A stretch of DNA of 64,000 nucleotides from Mesocentrotus franciscanus (taxonomy: Eukaryota; Echinodermata; Echinoidea; Camarodonta; Strongylocentrotidae). The notes under the pieces are model-generated. The model was not told where the DNA came from, did no database searches, and saw only the letters and a list, made by a program, of their open reading frames with translations. Position numbers and translations under genes: made by a program. Positions 13,801 through 28,800 of this stretch are shown here, in pieces (position 1 is the stretch's first letter; each line of letters opens with the position of its first letter). The stretch covers positions 29,525,820 to 29,589,819 of the forward strand of contig CP137675.1 in NCBI GenBank assembly GCA_037976565.1, read 5' to 3'.

Positions 13801-16800
13801 GAGAAAGTGAAGAAAAAAAAGAGAAAGAAGAAAGGTAGGAGAGATCAATTGCGTTTTTCCCGCCATGCAAGGTGAGGCTCGAGGGGGGCACTGCATATGG
13901 CGCACTTATGGAGGGAGCTTGGCGGGGGCAATATAATTCAAACATGGTTTATTTCTAGTTCGATACCGGTGATTTACAAATGTTGCTGAAATGATCGACA
14001 TAGTTTTCCGAGATTTTTCCTCACTTTTTAGTAAATTATAATTGTTTATGCGTTTGTTGGAAAATGACAAATTCCTATATTTACAGTCAGGCAAGAAATG
14101 TGCTTATTTAGAGGCCTAAATGTCAAGGCCCGAGGAACGGCGGGCCTCGGGCCTCGAGCCCCCACCTTTTTTGAAAAAGTATATTAACGAGAAATAGAAA
14201 GAAAAAGAAAGAAAGAAAAGTGACCTGCCAGTGTCACAAAATACATAAAAATATGCTCATCTAACCTTGATTAAAGCCTCAAACCCTGAGCTTCCGGTAG
14301 CTCTGCCCCTGGATTCCACCTAGGGCCCTAAGGCGGGCCCCTGAATGCTTATCTGACCGTTATAAAATGCCTAAAACCCTGAGCTTCTGGGGCTCTGCCC
14401 TGGACCCAACGCCAATTAGTGTCCTGCCAGTGTCAAAAATAAGGTATCAAAATATGCTCATCTGACCTTAATTAAACGCTTAAAACCCTGAGCTTCCGGG
14501 GCTTTGCCCACACGACCCAACCAATGGCACTAAGGTGGGCCCCTGCATGGATGCTCATCTGACCTCATTTATTCCCTAAAACCCTTAGCGGGGGCTCCGC
14601 CCCCTGGACCCCACGCCAATTAGTGTCCTGCCAGTGTCACAAATAAGGTATCAAAATATGCTCATCTGACTGAATTAAATGCCCATACCCCCTGAGCTTC
14701 CGGGGGCTCCACCCCTTGACCCCCGCCAATTTACGCTACGCTCTACCTGATCATATATACTCATATATAGCCTCCCCACCCACTATGAAAAGCATTCAGC
14801 GGGCCTGCATGTAAGAGTGGGGTGATGCAGATTTTGTCTGCCCCCCACCATACCCTTTTCCAGCACACAAACACATTAGGCACTCTCTGGAAGGGCCCAC
14901 CATGCATTGCTATAAAAGTAGTCCACCATAGGGATGTTGCGAAGTGGTCATATGATGCACTTATATAGGACTACTTTTTATATCTCGACATGCGAGTTCC
15001 TCCAAAATATGGGAGTTTGCCCCCTGGGTAATATATGGAGGAATGTGAATGAATGTATTATACATGTACGTGTTTATTCAGCTCTCGTATCCTTCGGTCA
15101 ACTTTCATTCACACATGTTATCCTAACTCATTCATTTGTAATTCATTAATGACATCTACTATAAATCAGTGCATTCAATCTACTTCCTGTATTCCCTTCC
15201 TTTTTCTCATCCTTTCACAATCACATATTCATTATGGGCCTTCCATTCTGCCTTTCACAATCATACGTTTCACCCAACAATTTTTCACAACCCACCCTAC
15301 ACTCTTCCTTTGGTCTATATTCTTCACCACACATTCTGGACTACATGTACCTTTAACTACCAAGACATATTTATGTGAAATAATGATGGCAAATTATACC
15401 GTATCAATCATGTATTCATCCCTAATTACATTTAATAGAAAAGTACAACAATTACTTAATGGTATTGATATTTAATTTAGAAAACGAGATTGAATTTTTG
15501 TAATAAAAATGGCTTTGTATGCAAAAAATGTGCAATATAAAACTGGAAGTGATAGATTGAAACACAAATTATAATATAATATGTACATCTTTGACTGCGT
15601 AATTCCTTGCACATGTGCAGTGGTAAATTAAGTTTTCATAGAAAATGGTGCATTTATATAATGACTAATGATTGGTAAAGAGAAGTCACAAGGAAATTAC
15701 CTACATTGTAGTTATATTGGAGCCTTGTTATATGAGGGCCCAAAACCAGAATACAAAGAAGTGGGACCATCAAAATTACATTTGGATAATTATAGTGTTT
15801 ATTATAACGAGGTTCCACTGTATTTAGATCAACGGTACATGCCCACATTTTAAATGACGAGGGGGCAGCCCGAGCACAGGTGCAAACTGCTATCGTCTGA
15901 CGATTGATGCCTCCTCCTTCTACAGCCGTCAAAGCCTGGGCCTAGTTACCAATGAAAAAGAGCTGGATTGGAAGTCCATTTGAATGCTGCATGAAAAGAA
16001 AAAGAAAATTCAAATTCATCAGAAATCATGCACGGAACAAGAACATGTCTGGCACATTTTGATACAATTGACATCTTTTGATGCAATTTGGAACATTACA
16101 TGTATAAGGACATATTCAACAAGTAACATTCCAATTTCCTTTTTTGCTACCAGAACTAGAGAAGCTCAAAGCTCCCACTTATGAAGAAATACATCTAAAC
16201 CTGTATATGTGGATATGTCATCGGACTGCGGATCACAAGGTCCGCTGTTCGAGTTCCGCTGCATCACCAATGTTCTTTAGTAAGACATTAATCTACATTT
16301 GCCACACTCGACCTGGGTGAGGTAAATGGCTGGAATTAATTCCTTGAAATGCTAGAGCGCCGTAATGGTGGCACAGCTAAAGCCGGTTAATAATTTCTAA
16401 ATTTGGAAGCGCATAGAGATGTTTAAAATGTGATATGCGCTACACATTTCTGCTTGTACATGAATATATGCAAGTATTGCACTTTTTGATGACATGCGCA
16501 TACTAATTGTAATTGTTACACCTTACAGGTATATCGGATTTCGACGAAAATGGTATCAGAATGTGCATAAGACTTGCAGCGAAATCTCTGAAAATGTGAG
16601 GTTAACCATACTTGACTGGAACCATCCGTTAATAGAAAGTACATGTAATATTTAAATATGTTTTTTTGAGAATTACCAAATCCAATTTTTATTAAAGGCC
16701 GTGTAGCTTGGCAAATACTGGTTAATGCCATCTACGTCTTCTTTTGGACAACTGCACGTAAACGAATGGACTGGATTAACGGTAGTCAGCGACTTAATCT

Positions 16801-19800
16801 CGATTAGCCCCGAGTCAGGCCATGGGAAAGACACTTAGTCTCGTCAGTCTACACTCCCTTTAAGGTTGACAGTTGGGTTTATTTGACAAATAAATGTTAG
16901 ATTAGGTTAGATTTGCCTAGTTCTGTCTGTATACACATGGATTCCCTGTAATCTGGACTCCAGTGGTCTCAACAACGGAAAAGGGATGATTTTAAAAGAG
17001 ATTGTTAGAGAAGGAAACTTTCATAACCATGTACCTCTCCAAAACAGCCCATTATTTTGTTGTTCTGCCTTTGTCTCCTCAAGTTGTCATCTTGCTTCAT
17101 CAGCGTTCATCTCCTATGGTGAAGCATCATCCTAAAATTTAAAATAATGCAAAAGCATTATACACAAATTATAATTGCCCTCATGTTGATCAGTCTTCTG
17201 AACAAGGATACATATGTTCAGCTGGGGGCAGTGTTCGTAGTAGGTCCATGGGTAGATGATCAAGATTTTACTTTACCTAAAATGAAAACAACTTCTTTTT
17301 TAGGGGAGGTCGGGGGTGGTTAGGGCAATTAAACCATTATAACCACATGTAGCTATTTCAGTGTGAGTTGAAAAATTGAATCAAGAGTTTCGCGGACATT
17401 ATGCTTACATGAGAGGTAGTATGTCAATCCACATCCAGTACCATCCCCTTCCTCTCTCTAGAAAAATACATTTGTGAAAGTTATATGTAGTTTTTTTAAG
17501 GAAGACATTGAAATTTTATAACCGTAGTCCCTGGGGCAATTTTGGGAGAGGCTGCCCACATGTCAGAGAGACTCATTCTCACAAAGTTAGATCCCTTTCA
17601 CCCAAGGATAATTCCTATCAAGTTTGCTTAAATTCCAGCAATCCTTTTATAGAAGTAAGAGTATATCAAAATATGACCCTGGGGCACCTGGGGCTGCCCC
17701 ATGCCAGATGGTTACCTCATATCAACAACTTTAGATACTTCCTTTCCCAAGGACGATTCCTGTCAAGTTGAGCATTTTGCTGAGGTGAGCTAATAAATAA
17801 TTTCTTAGATTTTCATCTACATGTATTTATTAAATGAACCAAACTGTCAAACTTAATAGTACCGAAGGGCTATAAATGCCATATTTCATCGTCGTCTTGG
17901 TTACTGGTTCCAATCAACAGAGCCTGCGCATGAGGTTCACCGCAAAATCATTCAAGCAACGGGATGGACCTGGGCAAATTCAGTGTGTGGCGCTGGTGTT
18001 ATCACCACGCCATTGTTTAGCACAAAATTGTTTGGAACCAGCACCCTTGACAACTTGGCCAATACATCACACTTCGGTACTCTATAACCTTCATTTGTTT
18101 TTTGATGATATTTCTACTATGATTCAAATCAACTTGTTATCATGGTTAGATTTCCCCATTTCTGTCTGTATACACATGGAGTCCCTGTAATCTGGACTCC
18201 AATGGTCTCAACAAACAGAAAAAGGAAAATTTGAAAAGAGATTGTTGTCAGGGTAGAAGGAAACTTTCATAACCATGTACCTCTCCAAAACGGCCCATTA
18301 TTTTGTTGTTCTGCCTTTGTCTCCTCAAGTTGTCATCTTGCTCCATCGGCGTTCATCTCCTATGGGAAAGCATCATCCTAAAAAATGAAGAAAAAAAAAT
18401 GAAAAATTAAATATGTAAAAGCAGTATACACAAATTATAATTGCACTAATGTTCATCATTAAGTCTTCTCAACAAGAATACATGTTCACGTGGGGCAGTG
18501 TTTGATGATCAAGATTTTACCTCTTCTGTCCCCCCTCCCTCCTCATACAAATTTGTGACAGGTCATTTACAGAACTTGTTTCTGACAAATTTGTAAATCT
18601 ACTGACTTTGGAAACATTGTTTCCAAACTCTTCCTGACACCCCACAATATAAATTTTTTCAAATGATACCACTTTACTGTGGCCACATTAGTCCATCCTA
18701 GAAATGAATCACTTCCATACATTCTATTTACAAATGTTTAAAACATTTTGAAAAACAATCCAAAATTATCACATTTACTCCACAATTGTACTCATATACA
18801 GTCAAACCTGCTTTAGTGACCACCTGTCTACAAAGACCACCTGTCTACAAGGACCACATTTTTGTTTCCCTTGAAAATGGTTTCTCATTGAAACATGTAC
18901 TAAAGGAACCTGTCTACAAAGACCACTTTTTGTGTTTCCCTTAGGCGGTCGCTATAGACAGGTTTGACTGTATCTCTTTTATATATCTTTTCATGGTTTA
19001 CCTACATATATTAAGGAAAATCAATTTCAAGATCACTGAATATTACACCATCATGTTTATAAATAGACGTACATGTAGGCCTATACCTGTCAATTTTTAT
19101 GTGAAATCTTTAGGTGTCCATACCATCTTGCATCTTCAACATTTGTGGCAATGTCTATAATAAGTTCCATGAGTTGGGTTCTTCTGTTAAAGTTAATCTG
19201 AGGAAAAGATATCGAAACGAAAGATAAAATCTTTCTCATAATTTTCCCTACATCTATAGGCCCTATCCGCATTTTGACATGTTTTCGCATTCGATAGAAA
19301 AATTGGTCATCTTTTAATAATTGTCTTATTATTGTTATCTTTCACAGTTCACAGACAACTAATTTAACGAAAAGACAGCGCTCTTGTTTAAAAACTGCCC
19401 CACAAAATATACCTTTATGCTGTGCTCAGTTTATCTCATCAATTGAGCTTGTAAAGCTACATTAGCCCATCACAGTTCTACATATTCGCAAATGAGAACT
19501 GACATGACCAACTGAATTTGTCAACAACCATCATACCTTTCCTATTGTACTTTTGTCTATTTATCATGTATTTCATCTTTTGCACAAGCTGCACCTTGAG
19601 CATTTGATTGTCAAGTGGATTTGGTGCCTTACAAATCTTATGTATTATTATTATAAATGACAGTCATCTTGTTTCGTTCAGTACAACTCAATACCTCATC
19701 CACTTTGGCATGCCATGAACACATACTTTATAGAGTGGCATTAATAATAACACTTGGATCAGGGAGATAGAAACACTGCAATTGAACAAATTAATTCATC

Positions 19801-22800
19801 AAGACAAATTATTTGAGATTTATCTAAAAGCCTTGATCTCGAGTCCGACTCTGAGAGTGGAAAAGGGCAGGAAAAATGCTCCACGCAGACGGCGAACTAG
19901 GGACATTTAATGTTTGGAACTTCACGAGAAAGAATGGCATCGTATGATTTGTTAGAATTTTCGCGACAAAGTGATGTAGTAGTAGTAGAATATATTAGCG
20001 CCTATATAATTCATTGCCAGAGAAGTTATCTGTGAAAAACCGCTCATGTGACCGGAAACCGGGCAGGCAACATGCAGTAGATCTAGACTACTTTGACTTC
20101 GATGACTACTTCGATGACTATTTTAAACACACACAGATATGCATGCATGCGTACGGCATGTAGCAGGATAGCACTAGCACTATACTGTAGGCCTACATAC
20201 AAAGTCTATAGTATAGTATAGAGTCTAGTACTAGTAGTAGCAGTAGCAGTGCCATTGCCATTGTATAATTAACGACTCATTTCACTTTTCAGAATAGATC
20301 CACCATTTAAGACCCACCTAGATTGGAATAGGGTAATCTGTTGCAGTATAACTCGAATTTATTCTGATCACTGATGCAAGAAACTTACGAAATTGAACGG
20401 TTAACTTAAAAATGTAATTAGGTCTATGAGTTCGAACTTCTTCTTATTCTTTAATTTGCACGGAAATTCCCGAGATTGTCCCCCTAAAGTCTGGGAAGAC
20501 TTTCCCGGGAGGTAAGGGGGTAAGGCTGAAAACTAGCTCATGACGACAAAAACTGAAAAGTTCGAGAGTAGATTGCACAGTATGTTATTTCCAAAACATC
20601 TAGATCTAGTATGAAATCCTGAAATAGTATGAAAGCACTAGAAAATAGAAATGTATCTAAAGTACATGGCAGTCATGATTGTAGCGGAATATATTAAATA
20701 TATGGATAATTATAGCACGACTCACCTTCGAGTTTCTTGGGTCTTAGACTCAGAGTTCACCGCACAGAAAGATCTCTTCTATATTTCGATCAAGCGACCA
20801 ATAAGACTTTGGTCGTAGTTAGCGCAACAAAAGAATGATAGAATTCAGGCTATGGTGTCTTCGAAATAAAAAAACAAAAAGTGAAAATGTAACATGGATG
20901 ATATTGATAAAGAGAAGAAAGATTGGACAAAAGCTTTCACCAGAGTCTCCAATGTCACAGCAAAATAACAGATTTCATATCATAGCAAAACACGAGGGGT
21001 AACCTCGCTTTTCATAAGGACCGCTATTCATAATTTGAGAAAAGGGTCTCTATTCATAATAGGACATGAGGGTCGCTATTGACAATGCGACGAGAGGGTC
21101 GCTATTCATATTACGAAATGAGGGTCGCTATATTATATTCATAATACGAAATGAGGGTCGCTATATAATACGGGGTGATCGAGGGTCGCTATTCATTCAA
21201 AAATGAATATGAAATAAGCAATGAACAAAATGATAAGAAAGCGAAATAATGAATATGGGACACCCCACGGCTGTGGCGTAGCCGCGGTGAGGGGGGGGGG
21301 CGTGAGAGATTTTTTTATTTATTTATTTTTATTTAGGGGTGCGATATATATAGCCCTCGTAGCGACAAGGAGGCAGGATATAATGATAAATACAGAACAA
21401 ACACAGGAAAAATACGGAATTTAAACATAAATATGCAATCAGGTTCAGAAAAAGGTAAACATTAATTAATTCGAGACATAAATTCAAAGCAAACACAGAA
21501 AATATACATGTAATGATGTAATAATTATTCAAATCCATTTATAATCATGCTACGAGGGCTATTGATGTTACGAGGGCTTTAGCAGGGGCGGATCCAGGAT
21601 TTTCCAATAGGGGCGGCCTGAAATGTAAAAATCGCGCCGATCGATATTTCGCTCAGTGGGGGAGTAGTGTGAGCACTAAGTAAAATAAACAAAGAAACAA
21701 AAAAACTCAAAACCCCTCCCATTGAGCAAACGAAAAGGAAAATTTGTAGTTACCATCTTTTCTCTAAACTTTTTTTTGCCAGGTGGGGGGCGGGCCGTCG
21801 GGCGCCCTCGCCCCCCACGTGGATCCGCGCCTGGGCTATATATATCCTACCCCAATTTTTACGCTACATGACGCGAAAAAACCCTTCAAGGTCCGAAAGT
21901 GTTCAAGCCCCTATCCCCCAAAAAAACAATTTGAAGTGCCCCCTCATCCCTCTCCGGGCAGTAACTAGGCTCATGGTCCGGTCCAAACCCATTTGGTTTC
22001 GGTGTTAGGAAAGTTTCAGGAAATCAAGATTATGGATAAATGAAGTTAGGTTAATCAATATGATTACTCGTATCCTGAGGTATGATAATTCCTGGAAAAA
22101 CGAAAATCTATCAGTCTTCATTGGCTATTAATTGAAGAGCTTCTGGATGCCTGGATATGGCTGAGGCTATAATGATTTGTAGGTCCATAAGTCCTACTTA
22201 AACCTACTTGCTACAAAAACATTATTTTCGTTTATAAACAATTACTAGTTTCTGAAATAGCAAACTCAGTGATAGTGGGCCTGCTTGTTCTACTTAATGT
22301 CTCAGTGGCATAGCCTGGATAAGATTAGTCGGGGGCAGGGTAGTGGGGCAACATTTCCCATAAGGCGGACAAATTATGATATGATAAGATGTTTTACTAC
22401 TTTTTCGTCACCGCAGGAGCGGGGAAATATATTAGCTAGATTATGGGGATGTCTCTATATAATTATCAAAGATAAAAGGTAAAATATACTTCTTAAAGAG
22501 ACAAATATTCGGGGCCATGTGTAGCCCCCGCCCCGCAGCTACGCCACAGCCGCGGGGCGTCCCCCATCCAATATTTCCCTTTGTTATTACCATTTTGTTC
22601 ATTGCTTATCTAATTTGTATGAATAGCGACCCGAATAGCGATTTGAGATTATAATATGCCCTTTTAGTTTTAGGAACACGCATTTCTATCGAATTTTGAC
22701 ATTTCAACTTCAAGTTGAGGTTATATAATACGCCCTTTTTATAGGAACATGCAATTCTATTGAGTTTAGAAACTTAAACAAATAGATGTAGGTAATTTTA

Positions 22801-25800
22801 AGCATTTTCAAACTATTGCTAAATAAAAAGATTGAACTAAACAAAATATGAAATACTGAGTTTCAAGTTATTTTTGGCCAGGTTTTCACAGTTGGTAAAT
22901 TATATTAGAGCTTCAGATGGAAATCGGCCATTATTAACGCATAACGTTTAATAAAATATATAACTCAAATTAACAGCATTTAGATTTAAAGGCCATATAA
23001 AGTATTGTATAATATTTCAATAAAATAAAGAGCTTATCAAATTAAATGTTTTTGATCATTACTCCTAATTAGGGCGCATATGTTTGTCACGTGCCAATAT
23101 TTTTTTTGTCTTCTGCAGATTGAAGTTAGGGCTCAAACCGGCATATCGAGGGCTTATCTACACAATAATGGCAACAATTCGGCTTTAAGTTTGAAGTCTT
23201 TCAAAAAAAAAAATCGTATGACGTTTCCGTTACATATTGATCCACACCATGTAAAAGCGGTAAAGTTGTTCTTTACTGCCAAACATGTGTCACATGCCGA
23301 CAGTTTTTTTCCGGGTTTCACCGTTTCAGATTGAAGTTGGGCTCAAACCGGTATTTTTTCCTTTTCGATTAGACGATTTGGAAACACTACAACCCCGTTT
23401 GGTGGCTGGCTTCCTCATTAAGCGCTAACATTGTGGGCTTCCAACGTATTGGTCGCAGGCTTATTGGTCGCTAGTGTCAAGGGCTAGTCTCGTACGTACA
23501 GCCAATTGTATGGTGAAGTACTGTTCCGTTTGGGGCTAGACTCGTACGTTTAGCCATTTTTATGGTGTTATTAATTTGATATAAATTGTAGCCAACAAAC
23601 GATTTGGGAGTAAACAGTACATCTCTCGATTGTCTTATGTTACATAAAAATACAATATTAATGGTAAGATACAATCAAGTGGAGCAGAGTGGAGGTATAT
23701 ACATTTTAAGTCGATTTGTTAAGTTGTAGGGTTCAGGACGCATTTCGCCAGTGGACACATCTCGCCGTGACTTAAGCGGCGACATGTGTCCGACCTAAGA
23801 CACATATCGCCGAAGTAAGACGCGTCTCGCCACCCAATTTTCGGCGACCTGTGTCTGCGGACACAGATCGCCACCCGGACACTCTGGCCCGTGACACCGG
23901 CTACATCCCACGAAACTGACGACCCACAAGACAGACATGGTCGGTCTCGCAAACCTTGTGAAAAGTAGTCAGGACTCCATGAGGCCGACGGCTTACGAGA
24001 TCGACAGGCTACGAGAACGACATGTCTGTCAAGCTCTTTTCAGGGCCAACCAGACATTGTCGGTTTCGTGGCCCGTCTGGCCGTGGCCTATCGGCCTACT
24101 GCGATGTCTCTCTTCCGCTAGATCAGGGCGAATGTTGATGTCTGAAACTTACACTAAAACACGTCGAAAAACACTCACGGTATATTTTTGTTTTGTATGA
24201 CATTATAACCATTCGATGCACAAATGATAAGAGTAACAATAAGAGTCTATAGTGATATAACAAGTTCCACTTACGTTCCGCAAACCTTGACTGTGCAAGT
24301 AGTATCGGTGATGAGAATGAACGGAGGAGTTATAACTTCAACCTCAAACCTTGGTAGAACTGTTATGGGAGAAGATAAATCGAGATAGCTTGAATTAGTG
24401 CTTGATAATTCTCTTCTCTTCAGGATATCATTTACCCGGATAGAATGGAGGGGAAATATGTTACGGAAAAGACACAAACGTGCAGCCTCCAAAACACGTA
24501 GTGTTACGGAAATTTATTCGAATGCCGATTACACCAGAGACGTCAATTTTATTTGACACAAGTGTACGTCAATAACTTGTCCTGTCATTGACGCGCCATG
24601 TGCGATTGACATTGTAGAAACAGCAATTGTAAATAAACAGTGTAAACATTGTATGGAACTATTGACGTATGGACTGATTGCAGGTTAAAATAGCAAGTAG
24701 CAGGGGGTGACGTTTCTGAATATACAACTATGTCACGGAATAAAGTAGACACTACTCACCGTACTCTTCAACGGTAAAGGTCTGCGTTACCGATTCGGCG
24801 CCTCGCAAGACCTTGATGTAGTAAGTCAGCTTCGTGATCCCGTCTGGGAGCTCGTCCGGGAGTTCGTGCTCGAGTTTAGTCAGCCCTTCCTCTCCCCTGA
24901 CGTTCGTCCACTGGTTGACGCGCTGGCGACTCTGAGTCTCCACTATAACTGAATCAAACTATGGGGAAAAGGATTCTTATTAATTACCATTAGCGATAAT
25001 TATTATTTTTTATTTTGACTGCGTACAACAGTGAAGTAATAGATAATAATCATAAAATTTAAGCCAATGCCTTAAGCACACGAGGCGTCATTTTTACTTG
25101 CGTTAATTAGCCCTTACTCTAAATTTACGGTTGACGGTTTGCTTTACCTGACTGCTGAAAAAATCATGTGCATGATAGTCAGTATTCAACAAGTAGATCG
25201 ACGGCTTTAAGTTTTATCTGAGAGACTTGGTAATAAGGATGCATGTCTTGGCAAGAGGCACTAAGGCATCCACTTGGTTTCGTACCCGGGTCTTTCAAGT
25301 TAAGAGACCATTGGTCTACCACTGAGCCATTTCTCGTCTCCTCGACGAAATATTCAAAATTCAACTAAATATTACAGTCCTTTGGAAACGACGTTACCCT
25401 CGAGTAGCGCTTCGTAATCGCAAACTGTACTATCCGCTGACCTGCGTCATAAAAATGATCCCTAATGTGCATTAGGCACAAAGTGTTCAAGAAGATGTAG
25501 TGCGTAGCCCTCCAGCGCTGATAAAGATTTGTCGGGAGTAGAGGCTCGATGGCTATATTGATTAAGGTTTGCTTTTCTCAAGCCATTTTCAGCTAGCATC
25601 GGTCAACTATTACTTGAAATAGATAGATCCAGGATGACTTTTTTCGAGGATATTTGTGTCAAAATATCTAACAAGCAAAATGAATAATTGAATAAGTAAA
25701 TAAAGTGTCAAAACAAATGTGGCATTAGCATATATATCAATATCAGAGTAGATTTAAATTATTAAATGAATTGTTCTAGTAGATAACTAGGTAACTGCAG

Positions 25801-28800
25801 TCCCCTATATCTTATGTACATAGTTGCGATTTATATCAATCGCAAATGAGGTGCAGTTAATCGCAACTGTTTTAATATGAGACGGTGCCCTGATCAAGCG
25901 ATTACAGCGTGAAAATAAAAACGGAAGTACATAAGAATTTGTGCATCACTTGAGGTTTGGAAATCAGCAGCATGATCAAAATTACATGAAAGTGACCGAT
26001 TCTTGTTGAAGACCAGGACTATGCAGCGCACACATAAATGTGTAGGCATATATGGGGCTGGCATAGAGGTCTAGTACAAACTTTTCAGCTATTTTTCATC
26101 AATATGGGAGTCTTTGAGAAACAGTCCTCTATGATGGAGGAATATGGAGGGATTTTCCAAAGTATCATTAACCAAAAATGGGAAAGCTCGTATTTGTCTC
26201 TTTCTCTTTTTCACTTTTGCCCGAACTCAACGTTGTCTTTATGATAAACACTTTGATTAATACTTACTGGTTCTGTGACGGTTTTCAGTTCACTGTTCAA
26301 TGTCAGAGCACGGAATCTCACTGGGAAAAAAGAATATCATACAAATTGCATATCATATACAGTAGGCTTGCGGGTGCACCATGTAAGAGAGAGGGAGGAT
26401 TGAGGAGTCCTGAAAAGGACTCTCGGTAATCTTTCTTGAGGGTGTGTAGTCCTGAAAAGGACTGTTGGTGTAGTCTTAGCTTATAGTTCTAAGGAGAACT
26501 ATAGCGCTTGGAGAGGATGAGTGGCGGGAGTGGCTCGACGTTTTGAATAGGTTGACTATCCGTCGTTAGGATCTCCTCAATAGAATTCAAAATAATCGTA
26601 CAAAAGACAAACGTGGATATTGATTTTTTTTTTTTTTTAGTTCAGGCAAAAAAGAACAATTATGTAGGAAATCGAACGCTTTGTGCATCACAATGGCTTT
26701 GCAAAATTACTAATATTTTGATTAGCTCCATGATAACCTTTCCAATACCAAATATAGATAATTCTTGTACTGGAAACAGTTGTGTGGCAAAGAGTTAATC
26801 TTATGATTAGACAGTTACCTGTCTGACCGGGTTGGTAAATAAGTTTATCAGTCTGGACGTATGTTCTTAACCCGCCTTGGGCCCGGATCGTCACGAATCT
26901 TTCTTTCGTGACTTCGTAGCCATCCTCGCTCACGTTTTCGGCTCCCTGTCGTCGCAGTTGAAGGCGAACTTTCTGTATTTGACTGTATGTTGAATCGATC
27001 GTTGGTACCTGAAAAAAGGTAGGCATCGACTTATAATTTGTATACCATGGTCACAAAGACTTTCAAGAAATCAACTTATTAAAGCGCCATTTCAAAACCC
27101 TATAATTATTTCCCCTATAGAAATGATCGCAATATGTAATAATATCATCGTCATATTCACGCATGTCAATGCATGCAATAGGTGACTTGGAAGGCTATGA
27201 TTTTTTGATTTTTTTTTCTAGTCGTTTTGTATACAACTAATAAATCAAGGCATTCCTTTTTGCACCCCCTCCTCTTCAATCGACGTCTATTTTACTGGCA
27301 AGCATGAATTGCGTTTTAGTTACTAACGACGGACACCTTCAAAATGTTTTTCGAATTGATATATTGTTACTCAAAAAGACAATCTATGTCTTACATCAAA
27401 TTCGAAACAGTTCTCTCCTTGTACGGCCTCCTGTTCTCCAGGACTCCAGTATTCTTCGTATTGACCCTTTGCATTTTTCCTCAGGAGAGACACCCGGTAG
27501 TCCAGGACACCGTCGAGCTTGGCTACCAGGAAACATATCCTCTCTTTGGTTTGCACGTAGAAGAGTTTGGGGATGAGGAAGAGGTAGGAGATATCCTGGT
27601 TGAAATCCTCTTCTCGGAGTTTCTCAGGGCTTGGTGGTAGTGTTGGACTGTACATCGCGAATAATGGATATGAAGAAATTATTTCACCCATTCACCTGTC
27701 TGCCTGTCACCTTTAAACAGTCTGTACCCGTTCACTTCACCGTATGATGGAGCATGAAGTTGCTTTAATAACTTCGTATGGGGTACACATTTGTTAGACT
27801 AAATTATGTTCCGTTATCCCCTCCGTTTCTGAATAAAATTCTTTCAAAGTATCTAACTATTTTTATCACGTCTTTATGAAACCATTATGTGATTTGTTAT
27901 AATCAGAAGTTGAACAAATACCAAACATTATACTGCACTTAGCCCTTGTAAAAGTCAACACCATAGACACATTCATGTCCTCCCTTTTTCACTCGACTGG
28001 TCTTCAAACATCTTTAATGCTACCTGAAGTCAGCTTGTTCATGTTGGAAGTTCGGCTCAAGCAAGTTTGCAGGCAAGACGAATATGAATCTTGAGGGTAA
28101 CATTTTGTTGATAGAATGTGAAACATTCCAGAAGACTATGTCTTCATTTATTCTGTTGTTGTTATTTTGTTCTTTGTTTGCAGTTTTTTACGGGGACATT
28201 GTCATACTGCCTCTCTTAATTTTGCACCAACTTGTCTGAAAGACTAAAAGTGAAAGCAAATAACTATACTAATTTTCTCCTTTTCTATACATTTAAGCTC
28301 ATTTAAAATTAGTATAGCCGTGAACATGAAACGAAATAAGAATATACACAACCGACCCTTAATGCAAGTTCGATAAATGGATTACTCTTTTTGAAGAAGA
28401 AAAAATATTTCATTTTTATAATGCTTTAAAAGAATAATGGTAGTTAGACTCATTTTATAATATGACTGTAAAGTATCTAAATGAACACATCGCAAGGACT
28501 TTCGAAAAATCAACTTAGATCGGATAACGTAATACACCATTGTAATGTTCGTTCCTTCAAAAGGAGTTGGACAGGGCTACTATGAATACCTTAAGTTGAT
28601 TTTTCGAATTCTGTTGAAATTGGTATTTCTGTATTTCTTAAAGCCTTACGCTGATGTCGTTTTGGGTTTATTTGTAACTTCTTCTTCAACTGGTGGTAAA
28701 GGGAACACTTCTACAGGGGGTTCCACCAACAGTTCATCTACGTTTTCCTGTCCTCTCACCATCACTGCGATAGTGAAGATGAGAAGACCTGCAGTAAGCC

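Noticed and set aside
13240..13950. Several serine/phenylalanine-rich open frames
   Set aside because: They are the antisense of a purine-rich tandem repeat. Different frames are open in different units, with no conserved protein.
17500..18190. Plus-strand open frames between the 1.24-kb direct repeats
   Set aside because: No domain or splice context was found, so nothing supports a gene.
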